Below are positions 25,829-34,950 of a stretch of DNA of 64,000 nt, in pieces. This DNA comes from Thalassospira profundimaris (GTDB taxonomy: Bacteria > Pseudomonadota > Alphaproteobacteria > Rhodospirillales > Thalassospiraceae): assembly GCF_003326675.1 (NCBI RefSeq), contig NZ_JPWF01000011.1, forward strand, positions 88,501 through 152,500, written 5' to 3'. The translations under genes were made by a program, and so were the position numbers. Position 1 is the first letter of the stretch, and each line of letters opens with the position of its first letter. The notes below the pieces were generated by a model. It was not told the origin of the DNA. It worked only from the letters and a program-made list of their open reading frames with translations, and did not search any database.

Positions 25829-27693
25829 TGCTCAACCTCCTGCAAGGCACGGCGCGATTCACGTCCAAAGAACAGACAAGCGCCCAGCAACCCTGCCGCG
25901 ATAAACGGGGTCAACATGGCCGGCCAAAGCGCAATCGCAATAACAATCAGCAACAGCCCCCGATCCATCCACAAACGCCCCCAAAGCGGCTGTCCGCCCA
26001 GCAATGCCGGAATAGCCACCACCAGAACAAGGCCCGAAAGAATGGCATTGATCACCGACAATGTACCGCCACTGCCAATCATGCCCGGATACAGCAGCAA
26101 CATGAACGGCACAACATAGGTCAGCGCCCCAAGACGTACCGCCTCGAACGCCGCGGGCAGCCAGTTGGTCTGGGCAATGCCCGCACCCACAAATACCGCT
26201 ACACAAACCGGCGGCGTGATCACAGAAATGGTCGCGAAATAGAACACAAACAGATGTGCCGTAAGCGGGTCGATCCCGACCGCCGTCATGGCCGGCGCCA
26301 GAACCGCCGCTACCAGAACATAGGCCGCCGTGGTCGGAAGCCCCATGCCCATAATCAGGCACACCAGGCCGACAATCACCGCGACCAGAACCGTTGAATC
26401 GCCTGCAATCGCAACAATCATCGAACTCAGCGTCACGCCGATGCCGGTCATGTTGATCATGGAAACAAGGATTTGCGCCCCGGCAAGCAATACACCGATA
26501 ATCACCATGCCCTTGCCGGCATCGGTAACCCCGTCCAGAACGCGCACACACATTTCACGCACCGAAAGCCGCCCGACAGAGGTCGCAACAAATGCGACCA
26601 ACAATCCGGCCATGCCGTAAAAGGCCGATGTCGCAACCGAACGCCCCATGAAAATACCGATGGCAAGACAGCCAAGGGCGGCAACAATCGGCAAAACCTT
26701 GCGCAGTGCAAGAATATCGGCCCATGCCGGAAGCTCGTCCTCTGGCACAAGGGCCAGATTCCGGCGGGTGGCAACGATGTGGACCGTCACAAAAACCGAA
26801 AGATAGAACAAAATTGCCGGAATAATGGCCGCCACCATGACATCGACATAGGCAATGCCAAGAATTTCGGCCATGACAAAGGCCGCCGCCCCCATGATTG
26901 GCGGGGCAATCTGCCCGCCGGTCGATGCAACGGCTTCAACCGCGGCGGCAAGCGGTGCGGGATAGCCAAGACGACGCATCATCGGAATGGTGAAATTGCC
27001 GGTGGTTGCGACATTAGCCACCGCCGATCCCGAAATCATGCCAAACAGGCCACTGGAAATAATCGCGATTTTGGCCGCACCACCCCGTTGCCGACCGCCC
27101 AGCCGCATGGCCAGATCCATAAAGCTCTGCCCGCCGCCGGTATGAAGCAACAAGGCCCCAAACAGGACAAAGGCGGCAATCACCGTGGCAGCCACCCCGG
27201 TCAGCATGCCCCAAATTCCAAGATCACCCAGGAAGATGGTTTCGGTAACGAATTCAAGATCAAAGCCGCGATGCCCCATGCTGCCGGGGATATATTTACC
27301 CAGCAGCGCATAAAGCAATCCGGCAATAACAAGCACCGGAAAGATCAGGCCAACCGCACGACGCCCGACTTCCAGCACCGTAACAACAAGACCCAGCGTC
27401 AGGATCATATCAAGCCGGGTCGCCCACGGAAGGGTCGTCATGATCTCGTCGTAGTTCACGACAATATAGGAACATGCCGTGACCGTAACTGCGGCCAGAA
27501 CCAGATCAACAATCAGGCCCGCCTTCCGCCAGGGCGTACCCTGCCCCAGCGGAAAAAGGCTTAGTCCAAGACAGGTGACAAGCGCGAGAAAAACCGCCCT
27601 TTGGATCAGACTTTCAAACGGGCCCGTTGCGGCCGTATAGAACACGAAGATGCCGACGAGCAAAGCAAACCCGTCCCGAAGACGTCCAGACAT
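25825..27693 (-). CDS. TAXI-type TRAP transporter fused permease (DctQM)
   Basis: A 622 aa membrane protein in which the small and large TRAP subunits are fused: the first 130 residues are DctQ-like, the rest DctM-like. Conserved blocks include SSGLFGMISGSAVANVATTGNFTIPMM, GGQIAPPIMGAAAFVMAE and MGLPTTAAYVLVAAVLAPAM, which are TAXI-class. The gene lies 31 bases after the binding-protein gene and overlaps atuA by 4 bases. Confidence 0.92.
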   Translation of the reverse strand: MSGRLRDGFALLVGIFVFYTAATGPFESLIQRAVFLALVTCLGLSLFPLGQGTPWRKAGLIVDLVLAAVTVTACSYIVVNYDEIMTTLPWATRLDMILTLGLVVTVLEVGRRAVGLIFPVLVIAGLLYALLGKYIPGSMGHRGFDLEFVTETIFLGDLGIWGMLTGVAATVIAAFVLFGALLLHTGGGQSFMDLAMRLGGRQRGGAAKIAIISSGLFGMISGSAVANVATTGNFTIPMMRRLGYPAPLAAAVEAVASTGGQIAPPIMGAAAFVMAEILGIAYVDVMVAAIIPAILFYLSVFVTVHIVATRRNLALVPEDELPAWADILALRKVLPIVAALGCLAIGIFMGRSVATSAFYGMAGLLVAFVATSVGRLSVREMCVRVLDGVTDAGKGMVIIGVLLAGAQILVSMINMTGIGVTLSSMIVAIAGDSTVLVAVIVGLVCLIMGMGLPTTAAYVLVAAVLAPAMTAVGIDPLTAHLFVFYFATISVITPPVCVAVFVGAGIAQTNWLPAAFEAVRLGALTYVVPFMLLLYPGMIGSGGTLSVINAILSGLVLVVAIPALLGGQPLWGRLWMDRGLLLIVIAIALWPAMLTPFIAAGLLGACLFFGRESRRALQEVEQ

Positions 27694-27724
27694 GGCGGTT
27701 TTCCCTTTGTATCAAGGCTTGTTC

Positions 27725-28693
27725 TTATTTTGCGGGATCAAGGTTCGCCGGGATTTCATACCCGTTTTCGCGGAACCATTTCGCAGCACCCGGATGAAGG
27801 GGAATGGTCGCATATTGCAGCGTCAGCTTGGCAAGATCGACACCCTTGACGCTGGCCATTGCCGCACCCTGAACGTCCTTGTCCTTCATGATCGCGTCAA
27901 CAATCTTGTAAGCCGCATCTTCCGACAGGTTGGACGAGGCACCAACACCAACGCCAAAACTCCAGGTCGAATAGGCCGGAACGCCATCGGCGGCACCTGC
28001 CGGGATATCCACCACAGACACGTCAGGCATTTTTTCAATCAATGCCTGTTTCTGGGCATCGGTAAGGCTCAGAACCTTGATCGGCGTAAAGGTCGCGATA
28101 TCAAGGGTCGAGCTGTCAAGTTTAAGGCCCGCACCGGATTTCACATAGCCGGTCACGCGGTTATCCTTGATCATGTCAACAACATCGGTGGTCGAACCAC
28201 GAACATAGTCCGATGACAGATCAAGCGCCTGGAAAACAGCCTCGGTCGTGCTTTCGGTCGCAGACCCTTTGATGCCGGGATTGAAACGCTGTCCGGCCAG
28301 TTCGGCAAGGCTGTTGATACCGGCATCTTCGCGCACGATCACGTTCTGCGGTGCGCCGGTATAAACCCAAAGCAGACCCAGATTTTCCATTGCCTTGCCA
28401 TCAAAGGCCTTGGTGCCGGAATGGGCATGCTGGGCTACGTTGGTGGTCACCAGACCAAGGTCGATCTGGTTGCGTTCAATCCGGCGCAGGTTATCCATGG
28501 TCGCACCAGTTTCAACAACCGATGCCTCGATATCGTTTTTGGCATCATTGATCAGTTTGGCGACCGAAACGAAGTAACCATAATGCGAAGAAGAAGCCGA
28601 GGTTGAACCGATCAGCAATTTGTCCTGTGCGAATGCAGGGACCGACAAACCAATGGCAAGCGCGCCCGCCAAGGCGAGTTTCGTGAATTTCAT
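27725..28693 (-). CDS. TAXI family TRAP solute-binding protein
   Basis: Periplasmic receptor of 322 aa with a signal peptide (about 22 residues, ending AFA). The mature part begins DKLLIGSTSASSSHYGYFVSVAKLI, diagnostic of TAXI binding proteins. It is the first gene of the operon SBP, fused permease, AtuA, AtuA-C, divergent from a LysR gene. The ligand is unknown; TAXI systems studied elsewhere carry small dicarboxylates and related acids. Confidence 0.9.
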   Translation of the reverse strand: MKFTKLALAGALAIGLSVPAFAQDKLLIGSTSASSSHYGYFVSVAKLINDAKNDIEASVVETGATMDNLRRIERNQIDLGLVTTNVAQHAHSGTKAFDGKAMENLGLLWVYTGAPQNVIVREDAGINSLAELAGQRFNPGIKGSATESTTEAVFQALDLSSDYVRGSTTDVVDMIKDNRVTGYVKSGAGLKLDSSTLDIATFTPIKVLSLTDAQKQALIEKMPDVSVVDIPAGAADGVPAYSTWSFGVGVGASSNLSEDAAYKIVDAIMKDKDVQGAAMASVKGVDLAKLTLQYATIPLHPGAAKWFRENGYEIPANLDPAK

Positions 28694-28732
28694 AATATTT
28701 CCTCCCTATGCCTTTGCAGGCATGTTTTACGA

Positions 28733-28771
28733 TCCGTCGGCAAGTCTTGGGCTTTGATTATTCTCGACGGA
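28733..28771. promoter_or_regulatory. Candidate LysR operator
   Basis: The inverted repeat TCCGTCG (28733-28739) / CGACGGA (28765-28771) lies in the 137-base gap between the TAXI operon and the divergent LysR gene. The arms are GC-rich in an otherwise AT-rich gap. Confidence 0.45.
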
Positions 28772-28830
28772 CGGAAAGTGTGGCTCAGGTTTTTTATTGC
28801 AGGAAGATCAAATAGTGAGATAATTGATGC

Positions 28831-29784
28831 ATGAAACGCATCAATCTTGATCCAGATGAAATACGTTCTTTCTGTCTTTTGGCAGAAACCGGCAGTTTTC
28901 GTAAGGCTGCTCAACGACTTGGCATTTCTGGCTCAACACTAAGCCGCCAAATCAACCGCATCGAAGAACGTACGCAAGCCCGCCTGTTTGACCGCGACAC
29001 CCGCAACGTTGCCCTGACAGATCAGGGCAAAATGTTCCTGAGACTCGCCGAACGCATCCTGAACACCACGGAATCTGCGCTTGCGGAATTTGATACCTAT
29101 CTCAATACCCGGCGCGGCAAATTGACGATTGCGGGACTGCCATCCGTGACGGCCGGTTTGCTGCCGCCCCTGATTGCCGAATTCATGGCCACCCACCCCG
29201 ATGTTGATCTTCAGCTTAATGATATGCTCTCGGATGGGGTGCTGCGCGAAGTTGAAATGGGACGGGCCGATATCGGCTTTACCGCCGATGTGGTTGAAAA
29301 CAGCGATAATCTTTCGTTTCAACGGCTGCTAAGTGACAGGTTCATCGCGGTTGGCGCACCGAACAGCTTTTTGCAGGAAGAACGCACCTATCAATGGGAA
29401 GAAATTCTGGCCCAACCAATGGTTGCCATGTCACGCGAAACCAGTGTACGTGCGGTTATTGATGCAGCCTGCACGCAAAACAATTTCCTGTTTCGGCCCC
29501 GTTTTGAAGTCGCCCATCTGGCAACCGCCGGTGCGCTGGTGTCCCAGGGCCTGTGCATTACCGCCCTGCCATCCCTGACATTGCCGGTGCTGGGACGATC
29601 CCCCCTGATTTTCCGACCGCTTGAAAGTCCGGTCCTGCTTCGACAGATCGGGTTGGTCTGGCGATCCGGGCGAACATTGTCCCCCGCGGCACAGGCATTT
29701 TTGGCACTGGTCAGAAACCGAAACCTGAAATCACTTATCCCGCATTCGACCATTGAAAATACAATTGCCTCGCCAACATCTTGA
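28831..29784 (+). CDS. LysR-family regulator of the TAXI/AtuA operon
   Basis: A 317 aa regulator. The N-terminal helix-turn-helix reads AAQRLGISGSTLSRQINRIEER; the effector domain follows (LTIAGLPSVTAGLLPPLIAEF). It is transcribed away from the TAXI-AtuA operon, the usual arrangement for a LysR activator and its target. Start ATG at 28831. Confidence 0.88.
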   Translation: MKRINLDPDEIRSFCLLAETGSFRKAAQRLGISGSTLSRQINRIEERTQARLFDRDTRNVALTDQGKMFLRLAERILNTTESALAEFDTYLNTRRGKLTIAGLPSVTAGLLPPLIAEFMATHPDVDLQLNDMLSDGVLREVEMGRADIGFTADVVENSDNLSFQRLLSDRFIAVGAPNSFLQEERTYQWEEILAQPMVAMSRETSVRAVIDAACTQNNFLFRPRFEVAHLATAGALVSQGLCITALPSLTLPVLGRSPLIFRPLESPVLLRQIGLVWRSGRTLSPAAQAFLALVRNRNLKSLIPHSTIENTIASPTS

Positions 29785-29977
29785 TGGTCACGGCAATAAA
29801 GTCGCTCAGGATCGCGCACCCCTGCCGCGCAATGGCATGATCTGCCTCGCCCATGACGCGATAATATGCTTGTGATCTAAGGGATTATACTTCTGTTACC
29901 ATTCACGGGCTGGCCATAACGACCGTCCTGTGTTAGCAAGCCAAACATCACAACCCAACGCTTCAGGACCAGAATTT

Positions 29978-30514
29978 ATGGCCGATTATGATGTCAAGCC
30001 GCTGATCACGGCGGACGAAATTGCCACCAAGATTGACGCGCTTGCCGCCGAGATCAATGAAAGCTTCAAAGATACCCAAAAGCTGATTGTTGTTGGCCTG
30101 CTGCGCGGCTCTTTCGTGTTCATCGCCGATCTGGCCCGCAAGCTGACCGTTCCGGTCGAAGTCGACTTCATGGTTGCTTCTTCCTATGGCGATTCCACCG
30201 AAAGCTCGCGCAATGTGCGCATCGTCAAAGACCTTGACGGTCAAATCCGTGGCAAGGATGTGCTTCTGGTCGAAGACATCATTGATACCGGTTATACGCT
30301 TTCGGAAGTTGTGCGGTTGCTTAAGACCCGCGATCCGAACCGTCTGGAAATCTGCACGCTTTTGAACAAGCCGTCGCGCCGCGAAGCTGAAATTCCGATT
30401 GATTTCTGCGGCTTTGATATCCCGGACGAGTTTGTTGTTGGCTATGGCATCGATTATGCCCAGAACAACCGCAACCTGCCCTATATCGGCACCGTGCATT
30501 TCCACGGCGAATAA
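29978..30514 (+). CDS. hpt: Hypoxanthine phosphoribosyltransferase
   Basis: Purine salvage enzyme converting hypoxanthine (and guanine) with PRPP to IMP or GMP. ATG at 29978 ([15 protein letters not shown]) has AGGA about 10 bases upstream; the product is 178 aa, the family's usual length. The PRPP-binding loop is [14 protein letters not shown], and the flexible-loop block is [15 protein letters not shown]. It stands alone, with a terminator at its 3' end. Confidence 0.95.
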   Translation: MADYDVKPLITADEIATKIDALAAEINESFKDTQKLIVVGLLRGSFVFIADLARKLTVPVEVDFMVASSYGDSTESSRNVRIVKDLDGQIRGKDVLLVEDIIDTGYTLSEVVRLLKTRDPNRLEICTLLNKPSRREAEIPIDFCGFDIPDEFVVGYGIDYAQNNRNLPYIGTVHFHGE

Positions 30515-30536
30515 GCCGACCACATATCACAAATTC

Positions 30537-30573
30537 AAAAATGGCGGGAAGCATATGCTATCCCGCCATTTTT
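30537..30573. terminator. Bidirectional intrinsic terminator
   Basis: A 9-bp stem ATGGCGGGA / TCCCGCCAT (30541-30549, 30561-30569), with A-run and T-run flanks, serves hpt and the convergent holin-like gene, whose stop codon lies inside the loop. Confidence 0.9.
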
Positions 30574-31055
30574 CTATCTGCATCATCCTCGTCGCGTTGG
30601 CCCACCGTCGTCTTACGGTCAAACAGCCCAAGCGCATTCAGGTCCGTGACCATCTGATCAAATCCTGATCGCATCTTTGATCTGTCACCCTGTCCCGTCG
30701 CGTAGCCGGTCATGGCCGAATGCACGAGAAGATCGAACAAAACGTCATCTTCACGGGTATCGTTGCCGCCCGCCGACGCGCTTTGCGATGATGGTTCAGC
30801 CCCGACTTCCGGGCTCTGTTGCATCATCACAGCAAGGGCAATCAGGCCAAACGTCACCAGGGTTATGCCCAGCGTGGTCGCCGCGGCAATTGGCCCGAAA
30901 CTGGCGGCAAGCGCCATATAGATTGCGGCAATTACAAAGCCACCACCAATCATCATCACAATACCGATCGCGGCAAAGACCGCGCACTTTCGTGCCGCAG
31001 TCTTCGCCACATCCGATAGCGCCGAAATCAGCGCATCTGTCAGATGATCAATCAT
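30558..31055 (-). CDS. Phage holin family-like membrane protein (YqjE-like)
   Basis: A 165 aa protein with two adjacent membrane segments (about 22-45 and 50-74) and a polar C-terminal tail, like the Phage_holin_3_6/YqjE group. Its start overlaps the stop of the YqjD-like gene by 4 bases. The pairing recalls E. coli yqjD-yqjE, in which YqjD is a ribosome-binding membrane protein. It is probably not a phage holin, as no phage genes are nearby. The hydrophilic tail (about 95-165) has no recognisable domain. Confidence 0.72.
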   Translation of the reverse strand: MIDHLTDALISALSDVAKTAARKCAVFAAIGIVMMIGGGFVIAAIYMALAASFGPIAAATTLGITLVTFGLIALAVMMQQSPEVGAEPSSQSASAGGNDTREDDVLFDLLVHSAMTGYATGQGDRSKMRSGFDQMVTDLNALGLFDRKTTVGQRDEDDADRKMAG

Positions 31056-31345
31056 TTCTGAAGCAGACGGCCAATCAGAAGACCGACACCGAATGTCACG
31101 GCAACCGATGAAAGCGGACGTTCACGCACGCGTTCAACCGCAACATCGCGGGCATGATCAAACTGGTCACGTGCCTGATCCGATACTTCGCGAATACGTT
31201 CGGCGGCGGCCTGGGTCCGGGTTTGCGCGCCCTCGCCTGCCATGGCCTTAAGGGTTTTGGTGACCTCTGCCAGATCCTTGCGCAGGGCATCGACATCGGC
31301 CTGAAGTTTTGCTGCATCTGCCGTCGTCTCGGTCTTGGTCGCCAT
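31052..31345 (-). CDS. DUF883/YqjD-ElaB family membrane-anchored protein
   Basis: A 97 aa protein: a long amphipathic helix (about 12-75, KLQADVDALRKDLAEVTKT) followed by a short C-terminal membrane anchor ending VGLLIGRLLQK. This is the DUF883 pattern; E. coli YqjD and ElaB bind ribosomes and place them at the membrane in stationary phase. AGGAG precedes the ATG. It forms an operon with the next gene. Confidence 0.82.
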   Translation of the reverse strand: MATKTETTADAAKLQADVDALRKDLAEVTKTLKAMAGEGAQTRTQAAAERIREVSDQARDQFDHARDVAVERVRERPLSSVAVTFGVGLLIGRLLQK

Positions 31346-31450
31346 GGTTTTCTCCTGTTGTATCTTGAACCAACACTATGAAAACGTGGCGGGACCGAAC
31401 TGGTTCCAAACTCAATTGTGATCATTTTCGGGCAGCATCAAAGGATGCCC

Positions 31451-31484
31451 AAAACAGAAACGGCCCGCGTGGGCTGCGGACCGT
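31451..31484 (-). terminator. Probable terminator of pobA
   Basis: On the minus strand a 9-bp stem with one G-U pair (31460-31468 with 31476-31484) is followed by a T-rich run. It lies about 80 bases after the pobA stop; a weaker hairpin with GAAGAG / CTCTTC arms comes before it. Confidence 0.65.
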
Positions 31485-31565
31485 TCCATTTTCCTGCCGG
31501 AAATTTCTGGGCGGAAATGAAGAGCGGGTACTCTTCTTCGGGGGTGGGTATCCCCGTTACGTCAA

Positions 31566-32732
31566 TCAGTAAGGCAAACCGACGTAATTTTCCGACAGGT
31601 TCGTCAATCCTGCCTTGGAAGACAGGATATATTGCAATTCGGCATCGCGAATGCGGCCGTCAAATTCTTTCTGATCCCCGAAAGTATGCAGCATCGAGGT
31701 CATCCACCACGAGAACCGCTCAGCCTTCCAGACACGTGCCAGGGCCGTATCGGAATAACCTGCCAGCAGGTCTTCGCGGTTGTTTTTGTATTTCGCAATC
31801 AGAGCTTCGGACAGGTAGTGAACATCACTTGCCGCAAGGTTAAGCCCTTTGGCACCGGTCGGCGGCACGATATGGGCAGCATCGCCTGCCAGGAACAGGC
31901 GGCCATGCTGCATCGGTTCGGCAACAAAGCTGCGCAGCGGTGCGATGCTTTTTTCAAACACGTCGCCTTCATTGACCAGTTCGGCGTCTTCCTCACCCAG
32001 ACGGGTGCGAAGCTCTGCCCAGAAACGATCATCGGACCAGTCTTCGATTTTATCGGTGATCGGCACCTGCACATAGTGGCGCACGACTGTTTCCGAACGC
32101 ATGGAACACAGCGCAAAGCCACGTTCATGCTTGGCATAGATCAGCTCATCCGCAACCGGCTTTGCATGGGCCAGAACCCCCAGCCAGCCAAACGGATAGA
32201 CCTTCTCGAATTCCTGAACACCCGGAAGTGTTTTGCGGCCAACACCATGGAACCCGTCACACGCCGCGATATAGTCACAGGACAGCTCGGTCTCGGTACC
32301 GTCTTTGACATATCGAACACGCGGCTTGTCACTGTCGATATCATGCAGGCTGACATCTTCGGCCTCGAACACGATCTCGCCGCCGTGGGCAAGACGGGCT
32401 GCGATCAGGTCTTTGGTCACTTCGGTCTGACCATAGATCATCACTGTCGAACCGCCGGTAAGCTCTTCCATATTCACGTGGGTGCGCTTGCCATTCACAC
32501 TGATATAGATACCGCCATGAATGATGCCTTCCTTGTTCATCCGGGCATCAACCCCGACCCGTTTCATCAGGTCAACCGTCCCCATTTCAAGAACACCGGC
32601 ACGAATGCGGCCTTCGACATAGTCGCGGCTTTTGCGTTCCAGAATGACGGATTCAATTCCCTGCACATGCAACAGATGGGAAAGAAGCAAGCCAGCCGGG
32701 CCAGAACCGATAATGACGACAGGGACATGCAT
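31566..32732 (-). CDS. pobA: 4-hydroxybenzoate 3-monooxygenase
   Basis: FAD enzyme that hydroxylates 4-hydroxybenzoate to protocatechuate with NADPH and O2. The 388 aa length matches the family (about 390). The FAD motif GSGPAG is at 9-14, the second FAD motif CDGFHGVGRKTLP is near 160, and the GD motif LFLAGDAAHIVPPTGAKGLN is near 280. It supplies protocatechuate to the pca operon 25 kb away. No regulator gene is adjacent; the upstream region holds repeated TGGACA elements. Confidence 0.95.
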   Translation of the reverse strand: MHVPVVIIGSGPAGLLLSHLLHVQGIESVILERKSRDYVEGRIRAGVLEMGTVDLMKRVGVDARMNKEGIIHGGIYISVNGKRTHVNMEELTGGSTVMIYGQTEVTKDLIAARLAHGGEIVFEAEDVSLHDIDSDKPRVRYVKDGTETELSCDYIAACDGFHGVGRKTLPGVQEFEKVYPFGWLGVLAHAKPVADELIYAKHERGFALCSMRSETVVRHYVQVPITDKIEDWSDDRFWAELRTRLGEEDAELVNEGDVFEKSIAPLRSFVAEPMQHGRLFLAGDAAHIVPPTGAKGLNLAASDVHYLSEALIAKYKNNREDLLAGYSDTALARVWKAERFSWWMTSMLHTFGDQKEFDGRIRDAELQYILSSKAGLTNLSENYVGLPY

Positions 32733-32816
32733 GACGATTTCCTCGCAAGATAGCGGTTGTTGGTTTTATTGGAATAAGAACCATTCCATTGAGGAAACAA
32801 TACGCCCGTTGCCACT

Positions 32817-32852
32817 TGGACAGAATGGACAAACCGGGATAATAATTGGACA
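32817..32852. promoter_or_regulatory. TGGACA repeat cluster upstream of pobA
   Basis: Three copies of TGGACA begin at 32817, 32826 and 32847, 85-120 bases before the pobA start. Copies two and three are 21 bases apart, two helical turns, a spacing often used by AraC-type activators. They could be sites for the PobR-like AraC protein encoded at 11736, but this is inference. Confidence 0.45.
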
Positions 32853-32995
32853 AATCGAACACGTATCCATATTTGGTTATGGATGGAATCCGATCTGGTT
32901 CTGGGTCACGGGAAAGATACGATCAAACCAAGAAAGCTGGCTGACAGAGCATAAAGAGCCTGATGCCAAGACAATGTTAGTCACACTGTCACGGT

Positions 32996-33826
32996 TTAAT
33001 CAGATGAAACAGGAACCTCGGCCGTGCAGATGGACCATTGCTTGCAGATTTCCTGTCCCTGCGCAGATGCCATGAACGTATCGTAGGCCTGCATCAATTG
33101 CTCCCCACGCGGATGGTTGCGTGAAAACAGGATGAACATATTGCGCGTCGTTACCGGACTGGTCGTTGCATAGTTTTTTGCGGCATTTGCACCAAGCAAG
33201 CGTTCAAGATCATACCAGCCGACTTCCTCTTCCTCGAACATGATATCTGCCCGGTCCGCATTCAGAAAGCGCCAGGCGCTTTCTGAATTATTGACGATAT
33301 CGGCTGCAACACCGAGTTTCCTGAACTCGTCCTCGTACCAGTAACTGGCCACCCCGACGGGGCGCAGACCAAGAAGGGAAACATCGGCCAGCTGGTTCAA
33401 ATCAACGCCGTTCGGGAAACGTGCCGGTTTATAGAACCCCTTTTGATGGGCTTGGGCGATTGGATAACGGGGAACGTTAAAATCTTCATACCGTTCTTTG
33501 GTCGACAACCAGGGGAATGTCGCGACATAGACACCATGGCGGGTTTGTTCATATGCACGCTGCCAAGGGACGAATACGAACTGCACATCATACCCCATGG
33601 CCTCAAAGATTGCCTGAAACCGCATGGCATGTTTGCCAAATTTGGGAAGTGTTTCGCTGACCATTGGTGGCCATTCACCAACCGCGACCCGGATTTCCTT
33701 ATCATCATCCTGCTTTGCGGGATCGTTGCTATCGGCCCGAACGTTGCCGGCCGAACCGCACAAAGCAACGACAAATGCCACCATCGCCAATAGCCGCAGT
33801 ATATAATTGTCCCGCCCCAAACCCAT
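32996..33826 (-). CDS. Extracellular solute-binding protein, family 3-like
   Basis: A 276 aa periplasmic protein. ATG at 33826 is chosen because GGAG lies six bases upstream; an ATG at 33832 touches that site. A signal peptide of about 28 residues ends VRA. The mature chain begins IRVAVGEWPPMVSETLPKFG, typical of type 3 amino-acid-like binding folds (compare YWYEDEFRKLGV). No transporter subunits are next to it. Such orphan proteins may serve distant transporters or sensing. Ligand unknown. Confidence 0.8.
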   Translation of the reverse strand: MGLGRDNYILRLLAMVAFVVALCGSAGNVRADSNDPAKQDDDKEIRVAVGEWPPMVSETLPKFGKHAMRFQAIFEAMGYDVQFVFVPWQRAYEQTRHGVYVATFPWLSTKERYEDFNVPRYPIAQAHQKGFYKPARFPNGVDLNQLADVSLLGLRPVGVASYWYEDEFRKLGVAADIVNNSESAWRFLNADRADIMFEEEEVGWYDLERLLGANAAKNYATTSPVTTRNMFILFSRNHPRGEQLMQAYDTFMASAQGQEICKQWSICTAEVPVSSD

Positions 33827-34110
33827 AGGCATCTCCGGAAATGTGAAATCCGATATTCGAAGCGAAATCACCGAAGGATCATTGAACAAGCAACCCTATC
33901 ACTCTTTCATATGGCAAGAACAGCAACAGGTTTAAAGCCAACATAAACTTCACAACCGGCACGCACTACGCATATTTTTTAACCACAAAACACTTGTGAA
34001 TAAAATTTAACCTCCCCAAAGGTCGATCCCACCCGATCAGTGTGCTAAGCTTATGGCCAAGAGATCAATTTCCGGTCTCACATATGTTAAAACCGCAACA
34101 GAACGGGACG

Positions 34111-34950
34111 ATGCCTTACAGCCGCGCCATTGCCATTTTCACCGACCTTGACGGCACACTGCTTGATCATGACACCTATAGCTGGGACGCCGCACGTCCG
34201 GCCCTTGATCGCGTGAAACTTCTTGGCATTCCATTGATTGCCGTGTCGTCCAAAACCCTTGCCGAACTTGAACATCTTAATCAGACATCACAGCTTTTTG
34301 ACGGGTTGATTGCCGAAAATGGCGGGGTCATCTGGCTGCGTGGAACAATGGAACAGCACGGCCCATCCATCGAAACCATTGATACCGCACGCGACCAGAT
34401 CAAAGGCGCGGTCAATGTCCCGCTTGGCAGTTTCAGAACCGTTTCACCGGAAGTCATCGCACTTGAAACCGGCCTTCCACTTGAAGATGCCATTCGCGCC
34501 GGACAGCGTCATTGCTCAGACCCGCTGATTTGGCAACCTTCGGCAAAGGATGTTGCCAAAGGCCGGGAAATCGCCGCGCGATGGTCGCTTAATCTGACCA
34601 AGGGCGGTCGCTTCCACACCTTGTGCGGCCCTTCAAACAAGGGGCATGCCATGAAACGGATGCTGGAACGCCTGATGGTTCTGAACCGTGACGACACATC
34701 CGAAACACCGATCAAACATTTCACGACGATTGCGCTGGGAGATTCCCCGAACGATATACCGATGCTTGCCGAAGCCGATTTTACCGTTCAAATCCCCCAA
34801 AAACATCGCAGTCGCACGGCACTGCTTCTTGAACATTCCAACCTGCAACTTGCGCCGCATCCCGGTCCGGAAGGATGGAATGCAGCGGTTAATGCAATTC
34901 TTGACGAGATAACAAACACCAATAAAAACAGCGAGGTACTTCATGGCTGA
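34111..34950 (+). CDS. HAD phosphatase, probable glucosyl-3-phosphoglycerate phosphatase (MpgP family)
   Basis: A protein of 279 aa from ATG 34111 (34084 is an alternative). The HAD nucleophile motif is FTDLDGTLLDHDT and the C-terminal motif is IALGDSPNDIPMLAEAD. Together with NGGVIWLRG and KGGRFHTLCGPSNKGHAM these mark the mannosyl-3-phosphoglycerate phosphatase family (HAD-IIB), which also accepts glucosyl-3-phosphoglycerate. It overlaps the next gene by 8 bases. The pair should make glucosylglycerate, a compatible solute of salt- and nitrogen-stressed bacteria. Confidence 0.83.
   Translation: MPYSRAIAIFTDLDGTLLDHDTYSWDAARPALDRVKLLGIPLIAVSSKTLAELEHLNQTSQLFDGLIAENGGVIWLRGTMEQHGPSIETIDTARDQIKGAVNVPLGSFRTVSPEVIALETGLPLEDAIRAGQRHCSDPLIWQPSAKDVAKGREIAARWSLNLTKGGRFHTLCGPSNKGHAMKRMLERLMVLNRDDTSETPIKHFTTIALGDSPNDIPMLAEADFTVQIPQKHRSRTALLLEHSNLQLAPHPGPEGWNAAVNAILDEITNTNKNSEVLHG

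Noticed and set aside
26473..27564. A 363-codon plus-strand frame inside the fused TRAP permease gene
   Set aside because: The opposite strand encodes clear membrane helices and TAXI motifs; this frame is low-complexity.
30558..31055. Prophage remnant suggested by a holin-family protein
   Set aside because: The gene is coupled to a YqjD-like gene and no phage genes are nearby, so it fits the cellular YqjE-like group.
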